From Saccharothrix obliqua (lineage in GTDB: Bacteria > Actinomycetota > Actinomycetes > Mycobacteriales > Pseudonocardiaceae), in the NCBI RefSeq assembly GCF_019375475.1, contig NZ_JAHXGQ010000002.1:620001-684000 (forward strand): 64,000 nucleotides of DNA. The letters are read 5' to 3'. Shown here in pieces: positions 50,055 to 58,357 of the stretch. The number at the start of each line of letters is the position of its first letter. Within the stretch, counting starts at the first letter, position 1. Position numbers and translations under genes: made by a program. Under the pieces are notes generated by a model that ran no database searches, was not told the origin of the DNA, and was given only the letters and a program-made list of their open reading frames with translations.

Positions 50055-51376
50055 CGCGATGCCCCGGCCGTGGTGACGTAGTCGGCGATGCGGCCGAGCG
50101 TCGGCAACTCCCACACCGGCAGTTCCGCCGGGCGATCGGCCAGGCCGAACCGCTCGACGACCCGGCCCAGCAGCGAGGTCTGCTTCAGCGAGTCGACACC
50201 CAGCTCGGCCTCCAGCAGGGCGTCCTCGGTCAGCAGGTCGGCCGGGTACTCCAGCGCGGCGGCGTACAGCTCGCGCAACTCGGCGAGGACCCGGCGTCGG
50301 TCCGCCGCCGCAGGCGCTACCGGGACGGGCTCACCGACCACGCCGACCACCTGCGCCTCGGCGGGCGGGGAAGTCCGCGCCGGCTGCCCGTTGCGGGACG
50401 CGCGCGCCGGTGGCGGTGCGGCCGGGTCGGTGGCGGCGCGCAGGCCCGCGTCCTCCTGCTCGGGGTCGACCAGCGGGGCGACGACCCGCACGTCGGGCAC
50501 AGTCTGCTCGACGCACTTGACCAGGGCGTTGAGCGCGCCGCTCTCGATGAAGGTGGTGTGGCCCTTCGCGTGCAGCTCCCGAACGGCGTCGACGAACCGC
50601 ACCGGGCGCACCAGGCACTCGGCCAGCGCCCACTTGAGGTCGTCGTCGTCGGTGTAGCGGCGGCCGTGGACGGGCGAGTAGACCGCCTGCTCGAACGGGT
50701 GTTGGCGGATCCCGCCCGTCCTTTCCAGGAAGTCGGCCACCGCCGGTCGCATCGACGGGTGGTGCGACGCGTAGGGCAGGTGCAGGCGTGCGAACAGCAC
50801 GTCGAGGTTCGCCGCGAGCCGCTCGGCGCGGTCCAGTGCCGGCAGCGGACCCGCGAGCACGGTCTGGCGAGGCGCGTTCAGGCAGGCCACCACCAGGTCG
50901 GGCTCGTCCAGCACCCCGGCGACGTGGCCGGCGGTCGCCTCGTCGACGCCGATCGCGGCCATCCCGCCCCGGCCTTCCCAGGGCCTCAGCGCCGCGGCCC
51001 TGGCGCACACCAGCCGGACCCCGTCGGCCGGCGTGAACGCCCCGGCCGCGACCAGCGCCGCCATTTCCCCGAAGCTGTGGCCCACGAGCAGCCGCGGCGT
51101 GACCCCTCGCGCGACGAGGATGCGGTGCACGGCCACGGAGACGCCGAAGATGGCCAACTGGAGCACCTCGGCCGGTTCGGCGAGCAGGTCGCGGATCGGG
51201 CGCGGCTCGCCGTCGAACAGGGCCGCCGACACCGGCGGCACGTCGAGCCGCGCGGCGGCGGCGTCGATCTCGTCGAAGACGGCGTCGACTTCGCGGTGGG
51301 AGGCCCTGGCCTGCCGGAGCACTCCCGGGGAGTACGCGCCGAGACCGGGGAACAGGAGCACGGGACGATCGGACAC
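50051..51376 (-). CDS. Stand-alone acyltransferase-ACP didomain protein
   Basis: The protein has 441 residues. Residues 1-300 are a malonyl-type acyltransferase: LLFPGLGAYSPG, LLVGHSFGEMAALVAAG (Ser101) and LHLPYASHHPSM, with FIESGALNALVK near the end. A Pro/Ala linker (about 310-350) leads to one acyl carrier protein (LGVDSLKQTSLL, phosphopantetheine Ser about 396). PUFA synthases usually carry tandem ACPs; here there is one. The GTG at 51376 has GGAGGCCCC upstream. The last four bases overlap the megasynthase start, so the two are made together and probably form one complex. Confidence 0.9.
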   Translation of the reverse strand: MSDRPVLLFPGLGAYSPGVLRQARASHREVDAVFDEIDAAAARLDVPPVSAALFDGEPRPIRDLLAEPAEVLQLAIFGVSVAVHRILVARGVTPRLLVGHSFGEMAALVAAGAFTPADGVRLVCARAAALRPWEGRGGMAAIGVDEATAGHVAGVLDEPDLVVACLNAPRQTVLAGPLPALDRAERLAANLDVLFARLHLPYASHHPSMRPAVADFLERTGGIRQHPFEQAVYSPVHGRRYTDDDDLKWALAECLVRPVRFVDAVRELHAKGHTTFIESGALNALVKCVEQTVPDVRVVAPLVDPEQEDAGLRAATDPAAPPPARASRNGQPARTSPPAEAQVVGVVGEPVPVAPAAADRRRVLAELRELYAAALEYPADLLTEDALLEAELGVDSLKQTSLLGRVVERFGLADRPAELPVWELPTLGRIADYVTTAGASR

Positions 51377-51407
51377 TGATGGGGCCTCCGGAGGTATCCG
51401 TGTGGGC

Positions 51408-52232
51408 TCAGACGGGGATGCGGCCGTGCTGGAGGAAGCCGAGGAGCTGCGGCCCGCCGACGAAGCAGGTCGTGCCACCGTCGGAGACCAGGCAGCTGCC
51501 GGTGACGCCGCGCGAGGCGTCGCCCGCCAGGTAGACCACCGACCCGACCACGTCCGACGGGTCGCCGATCGCGCCGGACGGCACCGCCGCCAGCAGACCC
51601 GCGCTCGCGTCCGGGTCGGCGAGGAAGGCGCGGGTCAGGTCGGTCCGCACCCATCCGGGCGCCAGGGCGTTCACCCGCACACCCGCGGCAGCCCACTCGG
51701 CGGCCAGCGTCCGGGTCAGCGAGATGACGGCGGCCTTGGTGACGGCGTAGTGCGCGAGCATGGGCGTGCCGCCGAGCCCGGCGATCGACGAGATGTTGAT
51801 GACGGAGCCGCCGCCCCGCTCGACCATGTGCGCACCGAACACGTGGCAGGCGTGGACGGTGGACTCCAGGTTCAGCCGCAGCACCCGCCTCCAGTCGTCG
51901 AAATCCAGGTCCAGGAACGGGCCCGCGTGACCGATCCCGCCCGCGTTGTTGACCAGCACGTCCAGCGCGCCGAACTCCGCGAACGTCGTCCGCGCGGCCT
52001 GGCGGATCTGGTCGCTGTCGTTGACGTCGCAGGTCAGGACGAGCGCCCGGCGGCCGAGCGACTCCACCTCCCCGGCCAGGCGCTCCAACGCGGTCGTGCC
52101 GCGCGCGAGCAGCGCGACGTCCGCGCCCGCCTCGGCCAACCCGGTGGCGACCGCCCGGCCGATCCCCCTCGACGCCCCGGTCACGAGTGCCGTCTTGCCC
52201 TTCAGGTCGAACAGGTCCAACGCGGACGCCAT
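51408..52232 (-). CDS. Short-chain dehydrogenase/reductase of the lipid operon
   Basis: The protein has 274 residues of classical SDR type: TALVTGASRGIGRAVATGLAE (NADP-binding), LVNNAGGIGHAG, VINISSIAGLGGTPMLAHYAVTKAA (Ser, Tyr-x3-Lys) and VRVNALAPGWVRTDL. It is FabG-like. It may reduce a beta-keto or fatty-aldehyde intermediate, or supply a ketoreduction separate from the megasynthase KR. It lies 35 bases after the WS/DGAT gene and 31 before the AT-ACP gene. GGAGGACCC precedes the ATG. Confidence 0.9.
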   Translation of the reverse strand: MASALDLFDLKGKTALVTGASRGIGRAVATGLAEAGADVALLARGTTALERLAGEVESLGRRALVLTCDVNDSDQIRQAARTTFAEFGALDVLVNNAGGIGHAGPFLDLDFDDWRRVLRLNLESTVHACHVFGAHMVERGGGSVINISSIAGLGGTPMLAHYAVTKAAVISLTRTLAAEWAAAGVRVNALAPGWVRTDLTRAFLADPDASAGLLAAVPSGAIGDPSDVVGSVVYLAGDASRGVTGSCLVSDGGTTCFVGGPQLLGFLQHGRIPV

Positions 52233-52267
52233 GGGTCCTCCGGTTCGCGGGTCGGTTGTGGCGGTGC

Positions 52268-53731
52268 TCAGGCGGTCGTGGCCGGGGCGTCGGCCCGCGG
52301 GGCGAGGGCGATGACCTCCTCGAAGCTGTCACGCAGCGCGGCGACGAAGGCGTCCGGATCGGTGAACGCGCCGGTGTCGAGCGTGATCCCGATGTGGCAG
52401 CGGTCCCCGTACGTGGTCAACGCGATGCTCGTCGCCCCGCGCAGCAGCGGCGGGAACGGCGAGACGCCCAGCACCCTCGCCCCGACCAGGCGGAACTCCC
52501 CCGGCACACCGGGGAAGTTGGTGGCGATCAGGTCGTTGCCGTGGAACATCCGGGTGAACACGAACCTCACCAGCGGTCCGGGCAGCGGCGTGATCGGGCG
52601 GGTGAGCAGGTCCAACGCGCGCAGCACCGGTTTGGTGCGCACCGCGGCCACCCGCCGGCGGGACTCGGCGATCCGCTCGACGGGGCTCAGGCCCGACACC
52701 GGCATGGCCAACCTCGTGCTGGCCAGTCGGTTCCCGGCCGGCAGGTCGTCGCGTCGGCGCACGCTGATCGGGATCAGGAACGGGACCGCGGGCAGGTCCA
52801 GCCCGAAGTGGCGGTGGTACCGCTCGAAGCCGCCCATGAGACCTGCCACGAAGGCGTCGTTCAAGGTGCCGCCCCCGGCCTTTCCCCCCGCCCTGAGCGC
52901 CCGCACGGGGAACTCCAAGGCGTCGAAGTGCATCGCGTGGCTGCGTGCGCGCAACAGTGGTGACGCGGGGACCGGTGGCAGCAACGTGGTCCGGGCGAAC
53001 GACATCAAGCCGTCGGCGACGCGGTCGACCGGCGGCAGGGCGAACCCGGGCTTGGCGTTGCCCCGTCTCGCGCGGATCCCACCGGCGGCGCGGACCAGTG
53101 CCGGGACCACCCTGGACAGGTTCTTGGCGAGGCGGCCGGTGAGCAGTGCGACGGCGACGGCGGGCCGCGCTTCGGGCACCGGCGGCAGAGCGGGTTCGCC
53201 CACCGAGGACGTCGCGTCGTCCAGCACGACCGCGGCCAACTGCGCCGCGCCCAGGCCGTCACTGAGGCTGTGGTGCAGTTTGAGCAGGTAGGCCGCCCGG
53301 CCGCCGCGGCCGTCGTCGAGCCCTTCCACCAGCGTCACCTCCCACAGCGGGCGTTCCGGTGGCAGGGGCGTGGAAGCGACCGCCTGGGCGAGGTCGAGCA
53401 ACTGGCGGGTCGTGCCGGGCTCCGGCAGCCGCACCCGGCGCACGTGGTTGCGCACGTCGAAGGTCCGGTCCACCACCCAGAACGGCCGCCCCAGCCTCAG
53501 CGGCGGCTCCAGGGCCCGGTGCCGCAACCGGGGCGCGATCCGGGTGCTCCACTCGTGCCTGTCCACGAACCGCCCCCAGTCGGGGCACCGGTCGAGCACG
53601 AAGACACCCAGCATGTTCGACCGCATCCCCGGGTGGTTCTCCGCGCGCCAGAACAACGTCTCCAGGGCGTTCATCTCGACCGGCGCGCGCCAGACGGCGC
53701 GGGCGGGTGCCCCTGTTCCGCGTTCGGCCAT
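52268..53731 (-). CDS. Wax ester synthase/diacylglycerol acyltransferase (WS/DGAT)
   Basis: The protein has 487 residues. The catalytic HHxxxDG motif is LHHSLSDGLGAAQL (His153, His154, Asp158). Further family blocks are the N-terminal VEMNALETLFWRAEN, PLPPERPLWEVTLVEGLD, and the C-terminal LVRFVFTRMFHGNDLIATNFPG, GVSPFPPLLRGATSIALTTYGDRCHIGITLD. WS/DGAT enzymes transfer acyl groups to alcohols or diacylglycerol. As first gene of the lipid-synthase operon it is the likely release or esterification enzyme for the new acyl chain. RBS GGGGGAAG precedes the ATG. Confidence 0.92.
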   Translation of the reverse strand: MAERGTGAPARAVWRAPVEMNALETLFWRAENHPGMRSNMLGVFVLDRCPDWGRFVDRHEWSTRIAPRLRHRALEPPLRLGRPFWVVDRTFDVRNHVRRVRLPEPGTTRQLLDLAQAVASTPLPPERPLWEVTLVEGLDDGRGGRAAYLLKLHHSLSDGLGAAQLAAVVLDDATSSVGEPALPPVPEARPAVAVALLTGRLAKNLSRVVPALVRAAGGIRARRGNAKPGFALPPVDRVADGLMSFARTTLLPPVPASPLLRARSHAMHFDALEFPVRALRAGGKAGGGTLNDAFVAGLMGGFERYHRHFGLDLPAVPFLIPISVRRRDDLPAGNRLASTRLAMPVSGLSPVERIAESRRRVAAVRTKPVLRALDLLTRPITPLPGPLVRFVFTRMFHGNDLIATNFPGVPGEFRLVGARVLGVSPFPPLLRGATSIALTTYGDRCHIGITLDTGAFTDPDAFVAALRDSFEEVIALAPRADAPATTA

Positions 53732-54176
53732 GCTTCCCCCTGGAATTTGTCGACGGGGAATCGAGCAGATTGAGCGGCATTCGCAGACGAGCCGCGCTTC
53801 GACACTTTCATCTCACATACATTCACCGGCCACGTGTACCCCCATTGGTGTGACACCTCCGGTCGGCACCGCAAACCGGGAGAGGTACTTTTGTGTGAAG
53901 CCATCCCGGCTAACGGCGACGCCCGGGTGGCCGTACGGTGGTTCAAGTGCCGTGACACTGCGTGCGGAGGAGCGGTTCCAAGCCGGCAGCGGGCCGCCCG
54001 GAAGGGCGGGACCAAACGATACGCAAATATGCCGCCCCACTCGGCCACCCTACCGATAGGGGCAGCACGAAAGTGCCGTGGTCGCCGGGACGGGACGCGG
54101 GCAAAATGGACTCCGGCATTCGTCGTGCCCGGCGTGATCGGAAAGTTCGCACGACTGGGAAAAAGCCAGGGAAGTG
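53732..54176. promoter_or_regulatory. Divergent promoter region between lipid operon and coiled-coil gene
   Basis: The 445-base spacer must hold promoters for the five-gene minus-strand lipid operon and the plus-strand 54177 operon. The segment 53800-53900 is AT-richer (CATACATTCACC, GGAGAGGTACTTTTGTGTGAAG). No unambiguous -35/-10 pairs or operator palindromes are seen. Open frames across it have no domain character. Confidence 0.4.
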
Positions 54177-54461
54177 ATGAGGGTGACCACCAGCAGGACC
54201 ACCAGGCCCGGGTTGACGAGGTTCCTCGGCAACCTCGTCGACGACACCAAGGACTTCATCGACGACGTGCTCGACCGCGGCGGCGAGGTGGAGCGCGACC
54301 TGCGCGGTACCGCCCGGCGGACGTTCCGCGAGGACGAGCGCGACCCCGCACGTGGCCGCGACGACCGGCAGGAACTCGCGCTGTTGCGGGAACAGCTCGA
54401 CGAGCTGGCCGAGAAGATCTCCCGGCTGTCGTCGGCCGAGGAGCAGGCGCGGACCAGCTGA
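54177..54461 (+). CDS. Small coiled-coil protein, phasin- or granule-associated-like
   Basis: The protein has 94 residues. TRFLGNLVDDTKDFIDDVLDRGGEV is an amphipathic helix, and the C-terminus is a coiled coil (RQELALLREQLDELAEKISRL). The ATG follows AGGGAAG. The next gene encodes a PhaR-like DNA-binding protein and the third an ABC1 kinase. Size and helical character fit small phasin-like proteins, but there is no firm family match. Confidence 0.65.
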   Translation: MRVTTSRTTRPGLTRFLGNLVDDTKDFIDDVLDRGGEVERDLRGTARRTFREDERDPARGRDDRQELALLREQLDELAEKISRLSSAEEQARTS

Positions 54462-54496
54462 AGCCCACGCGCGCGACGCGGGCTCGGACGGAGTGG

Positions 54497-54784
54497 ATGG
54501 GCATGGGGGCAAGGCGCGTGCTCGTGCGTGAGCGGGACGGCGGCCTCACCGACGTGGCGAGGCGGCGACCGGTCACGGACTCGGAGGTCCTCGACGACCT
54601 CCGCGCCGGGCGGCCGTTCCGGGCTCACCGGCGTGACACGGGAGCCGACTGCACGATCGAGGTCCTCGCCCGCGTGCTGGGACTGCCGCTCGGCCTGAGC
54701 GGACGACGTGACACGCGCTCGCCCCTCGCGCAGTTCGCGGAGGGACTGATCGGCTCGCGTCGCCCCGGTTGCGATCCGCGTTGA
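54497..54784 (+). CDS. PhaR-like (PHA accumulation regulator) DNA-binding domain protein
   Basis: The protein has 95 residues. RRVLVRERDGGLTDVARRRPVTDSEVLDDLRAGRPFR then VLARVLGL mirrors the PhaR N-terminal domain, which reads I-K-R-Y-x-N-R-K-L-Y-D-T then V-T-L-x-x-I-x-x-L-I-x-x-G. The match is divergent. The C-terminal 25 residues (LAQFAEGLIGSR) are helical. Its stop overlaps a TTG start of the kinase gene. A role in sensing lipid or polyester granules is inferred, and is notable next to a WS/DGAT operon. Confidence 0.55.
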   Translation: MGMGARRVLVRERDGGLTDVARRRPVTDSEVLDDLRAGRPFRAHRRDTGADCTIEVLARVLGLPLGLSGRRDTRSPLAQFAEGLIGSRRPGCDPR

Positions 54785-56262
54785 ACCCGGCACGGGCGAG
54801 GCTGGTCGCCGTGACGCTCGCACGCGTGGTTCGCTCCGGCCGCGAGCAGCACCCCGGCTCGCGGCGGCGTGCCGTCGCGGTGCGGCGAGCCCTCGAAGCG
54901 CTCGGTCCGCTGTACATCAAGCTCGGGCAGGTCCTGTCCACCCGACCCGACCTCGTCTCCGCGGCCATGACCGATGAGCTGGCCACCCTGCACGACAACG
55001 TGCCCGCCGCCCCGTTCGACGGCTTCGCACGGGTGCTGGAGGAGGAGTTGGGCGTCGGGTGGCGTCGGGGCTTCCGGTGCTTCGACGCCGAGCGCCCGCT
55101 GGGCTCGGCGTCGTTGGCGCAGGTCTACCGCGCGGACATGCCGGACGGCCGGCCCGTGGCGGTGAAGGTGCAGCGGTCCGGGGTGCGGTCCGTCGTCGAC
55201 GCGGACATGGCGGTGCTGCGCCGCGCCGCGCGGTGGTCGGCGCGCCTGTGGCCCGAGTTCAACGCCGTCATCGACTTCAGGGCGATGCTCGACCTCATCT
55301 TCGACGCCGTGCGCGGCGAACTCGACTTCACCGTCGAAGCGCGGCAGATGGAGATCGGCAGGAAGGCCACCGGGGATTTCGCCCACCTCACCGTGCCGGA
55401 GGTCGTCAGGGCGACACCGAGGGTGCTGGTGCAGGACCTGGCGCCGGGACGTTCGATCCGCGACGCCGTGCCCGACGAGTTCACCCGGCACGAGCGGCTG
55501 GCCATCGCCCACGACCTGATGGCGTTCATGTACCGCGGGTACTTCGTCGAGCGGATCTTCCACGCCGATCCGCACCCCGGCAACGTGTTCGTCGCGCCCG
55601 GCCACCCCGCCGCCCTGATCGACTGGGGCATGGTCGGCCGCCTGGACCGGCCGCTCAGCCTCAAGCTGGCGCTCACCCTGATCAACATCGTGCAGAACGA
55701 CGGCGACGGCGCGGCCAAGGCGTGGATCGAGATGGGAAAGCCGACCCGCCGGGCCGACATCGGCGGATTCACCAGCGACGTCGCCGCGTTGGTGCCCAAG
55801 GCGGCGACCGCGACGCTGGCGGAACTCGACTTCGGGCTCACGCTGACCGCCGTGCTGCGCCACTCCACCCTGCGCGGCATCAAGACCAACCCCGCCGTGC
55901 CGCTCTTGGGCAAGTCCTTCGCCAACATGGAGGGCTCGATCCGCTGCCTGGCCCCCGAGCTTTCCGCCGCGGAGGTCTTCCGCGACCAGCTCACCGACAT
56001 CATGGTGGACCTGGCGTGCGAAACGCTGTCCGAGGCCCAGATCGCGCGCACCATGACCGAGCTGCTGTTGACGGCAGACGGAAGCTACAACCAGGCGCGG
56101 GGCATCCTCCGCGACCTGGCGGACCGCGAACTCCAACTGCCGGTGGAGTCCGGCAACGGTCCCGGGGCCAACCCCACCTTCACCCGGCTGGCGCTGCTGG
56201 CGATCGCCGTTGCCGCCGTCGGATACCTGAGGAGGGGCTCTTCCCGGCACGACGGTGCTTGA
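54781..56262 (+). CDS. ABC1/UbiB/ADCK-family atypical kinase
   Basis: The protein has 493 residues. The family-specific KxGQ motif is LYIKLGQVLSTRPDLV. It is followed by LGSASLAQVYRADMPDGRPVAVKVQR (nucleotide-binding Ala-rich loop and VAVK lysine), the catalytic HADPHPGNVFV and the metal-binding LIDWGMVGRL. A C-terminal hydrophobic helix (FTRLALLAIAVAAVGYL) can anchor it to the membrane. UbiB-like proteins support ubiquinone/menaquinone or lipid handling. The TTG start overlaps the previous stop by four bases, so the three genes form one operon. Confidence 0.9.
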   Translation: MNPARARLVAVTLARVVRSGREQHPGSRRRAVAVRRALEALGPLYIKLGQVLSTRPDLVSAAMTDELATLHDNVPAAPFDGFARVLEEELGVGWRRGFRCFDAERPLGSASLAQVYRADMPDGRPVAVKVQRSGVRSVVDADMAVLRRAARWSARLWPEFNAVIDFRAMLDLIFDAVRGELDFTVEARQMEIGRKATGDFAHLTVPEVVRATPRVLVQDLAPGRSIRDAVPDEFTRHERLAIAHDLMAFMYRGYFVERIFHADPHPGNVFVAPGHPAALIDWGMVGRLDRPLSLKLALTLINIVQNDGDGAAKAWIEMGKPTRRADIGGFTSDVAALVPKAATATLAELDFGLTLTAVLRHSTLRGIKTNPAVPLLGKSFANMEGSIRCLAPELSAAEVFRDQLTDIMVDLACETLSEAQIARTMTELLLTADGSYNQARGILRDLADRELQLPVESGNGPGANPTFTRLALLAIAVAAVGYLRRGSSRHDGA

Positions 56263-56319
56263 CGTCCGTCGCACGACCGTCTGGACGCACGGGACGATTC
56301 CATCGTCCTTCGGGGATGT

Positions 56320-56682
56320 TCATCGACGGCCTGGTCGGGACCGTACCGTCATCCGCGCCGCGCTGGACAAGTCGGCCGGTGCGTCGCGCACGGCCTGGTT
56401 CAGGACCAGCGCGAGCGGCGCGGCTTCGGGGTCGAGGAGCCCGTCGGGTGATCCGACCGTGCGCAGGTCGAGGTTGAGCGCGATGTCACCCTTGGCGTTG
56501 GCTTCGGCGACGAGGTAGGACACGGCCTGTGCCTTGCCGGTGCCTCGTCGGCTGAAGAGGATGTGGTGATCGACCGTGTCCCAAGGGTTCGGCGACGCCC
56601 GAGTCGACTCGAACGTTTCGCGTAGCGCGTTCATGTCCCACTTCTCGGCACGAAAAGGGATCTCGGTCAACGCACGGTTCAA
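56320..56682 (-). pseudogene. Fragment of a P-loop ATPase gene
   Basis: About 120 codons read cleanly: RALTEIPFRAEKWDMNALRE, SPNPWDTVDHHILFSRRGTGKAQAVSYLVAEA and GDIALNLDLRTVGSPDGLL. The P-loop is SRRGTGKA, with Ala in place of the last Thr/Ser, which would impair ATP binding. The upstream part is replaced by an RbpA-like gene start in another frame. The downstream part runs into non-homologous sequence. It is a truncated remnant of a larger ATPase whose family I cannot name. Confidence 0.5.
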
Positions 56683-56848
56683 CTTCGACAGCGGCGGTGG
56701 CCTCGGCGTCGGTCGAGAACGGCACGGTGAACTCGTGCCCTCGGCGGCACGCGAAGCGGCCCTGCACCCGCGGCGCCGGCCGTGCGTCGCGATCCGGTTC
56801 GCCGGTGGGTGTTCCCAGGCGGTAGCCCCGCAAGACCGGTCCGGGCAT
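56670..56848 (-). pseudogene. Truncated RbpA-like RNA polymerase-binding protein
   Basis: The ATG at 56848 opens MPGPVLRGYRLGTPTGEPDRD then APRVQGRFACRRGHEFTVPFSTDAE. This is the N-terminal tail and zinc-ribbon-like core of RbpA (typically VLRGxRLGxxSxExD, then Y-x-C-x-x-G-H-x-F-x-V-P-F-x-x-x-A-E). The normal continuation (PxxWxCxxCG and the sigma-interacting helix) is lost, and the frame runs into the ATPase fragment. A housekeeping RbpA gene presumably exists elsewhere; this is a broken paralogue. Confidence 0.65.
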
Positions 56849-57178
56849 CGTGATCTCCGCTCGCGGATCGGCTGGGCTGGTGTCGCGAGCCGTTCTCGTG
56901 CCGGCTTTCGCCGGGCTAGGAGGCTTTGGCCTTGGTCCAGGTAGCGCCGTTGAGCCACTGCGGCTGAAACCAGAACTATGGCAACGCCTGACAAACCACC
57001 GGCGGAGCCTCGGTACGGAAAGTGGACGATCATCGTCGCCTCGGCGACTCCGTAGCCGACGTTGCGGACAACATCAGTTGGACCGGGCGGGAGACTCTGG
57101 CCCGGTCGGGGCCAGCGGTCACGGCAACGCGCTGACCGGCCATCGAGCGTAAGTGTTTGGCAAGCGACTTTTGGGTTA

Positions 57179-58342
57179 CTACGAGGGTCCGGCCAGGCTG
57201 CGCAGGAGGGTTCGGCGGAGGTGGTCGTCGGTGGCGTTTGGGGCGATGGTGACCTCTGCGCATCCGACAGCGCGCGCCAAGTCGTGGCAGGCGTGTACGA
57301 AGCCGTCGATGGTGTTGGGCGTGAGGTCGTCGAGGGTCAGTCGCAGAACGGTCATCGTCTGCTCGCGCCGAGCGAGGTCGGCGCGTCCGACCAGTCGAGT
57401 GCCGACGAGCAGTGGGCAGACGTAGTAGCCGTGGACACGTTGTGCCGCTGGTTTGTACGCCTCCAGGGTGTGGGTGAAGTCGAAGAGCCGGGCGACTCGT
57501 GGCCGGTGCCAGATGAGGTTGTCGAATGGGCCGAGGAATGTGGCGCGGTCGGGCGGTCGGGTGCGTTCCAGAGCGTCGGGATGTGCCCAGGTCGGTGCGC
57601 TCCAGCCGTGCACACCGACCGGCCGCAGGACCGTGTCCGGCAGCAACTGCCGGGTAAGGGGCTTGGGGATCCGGATGTAGTCGGCGAGGTCGTCGATGGT
57701 GGCCACGCCCAGGACGCGTCCGGCTCGGTTGAGCAGTTCGAGTTGGCATTGCCGGTCGTCGAGCGCGTCGGTGAGCAGTTCGGCGGGCACGACGCGGTGC
57801 GGCAGGTCGAACAGTCGTTGCCAGTTGGTGCGCCGGGTGCAGGCCAGCTCACCGGACCAGACCAGGTACTCGACCGCGGTCTTGGTGGGGCTCCAGTTCC
57901 AGCCGTCGCCGGCGTCACCGTCGCCGCGGAGGTCCTTCATCGTCACGGGGCCGTGTTGCTCGACATGGCGCAGCAGCGCACGTGCGGTGGCGCTGTCGGG
58001 GTAGTCCGGGCGTCGACGGGTCGCGCGGCGGCGGAAGGCCCACAGCGGCCAGTCACGCAGGGGGAGCAACGCCAAGGCGTGGGCCGGGTAGTCGAAGGCG
58101 ATCGGCTCGGGCCCACCCCACAACGCCTCGTCGATCTGGCGTGCGGTGAGGCTCGTGGTCCTGGTCGCCAACGTCAACTGGTGCGCGCGGGCCAGGGCGT
58201 TGATCGAGTCCAGTTGGACGATCCCGAGATCGCGCAGCGCTCGGCCCGGATCGTTGTCGACGCGGTCCAGGCGGGCGCTGTTGATCGCGATCGTCCTGAC
58301 CTCGTCAACTGTCAGTTCCGTACCGGTCGTGGTGGGGGACAT
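57179..58342 (-). CDS. YcaQ/AlkX-like winged-helix DNA glycosylase (HTH_42 family)
   Basis: The protein has 387 residues. The family signature is LGIVQLDSINALARAHQLTL, in which Q43-L-D45 matches the QxD catalytic motif of the YcaQ (AlkX) branch rather than QxQ of AlkZ. Winged-helix repeats follow (VTMKDLRGD, TAVEYLVWSGELACTRR, RLFDLPHRVVPAELL) and FLGPFDNLIWHRPRVARLFDF with YYVCPLLVGTRLVGRADL closes the core. These enzymes unhook interstrand crosslinks or remove bulky alkyl adducts. Some protect producers from their own genotoxins. It is isolated among broken genes here. Confidence 0.85.
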   Translation of the reverse strand: MSPTTTGTELTVDEVRTIAINSARLDRVDNDPGRALRDLGIVQLDSINALARAHQLTLATRTTSLTARQIDEALWGGPEPIAFDYPAHALALLPLRDWPLWAFRRRATRRRPDYPDSATARALLRHVEQHGPVTMKDLRGDGDAGDGWNWSPTKTAVEYLVWSGELACTRRTNWQRLFDLPHRVVPAELLTDALDDRQCQLELLNRAGRVLGVATIDDLADYIRIPKPLTRQLLPDTVLRPVGVHGWSAPTWAHPDALERTRPPDRATFLGPFDNLIWHRPRVARLFDFTHTLEAYKPAAQRVHGYYVCPLLVGTRLVGRADLARREQTMTVLRLTLDDLTPNTIDGFVHACHDLARAVGCAEVTIAPNATDDHLRRTLLRSLAGPS

Positions 58343-58357
58343 GCGCGGCGGTACCCC

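Noticed and set aside
47103-50081. 992-codon plus-strand open frame opposite the megasynthase
   Set aside because: The opposite strand encodes catalytic KS and FabL-type motifs. The plus-strand translation is Arg/Gly/Val-rich noise.
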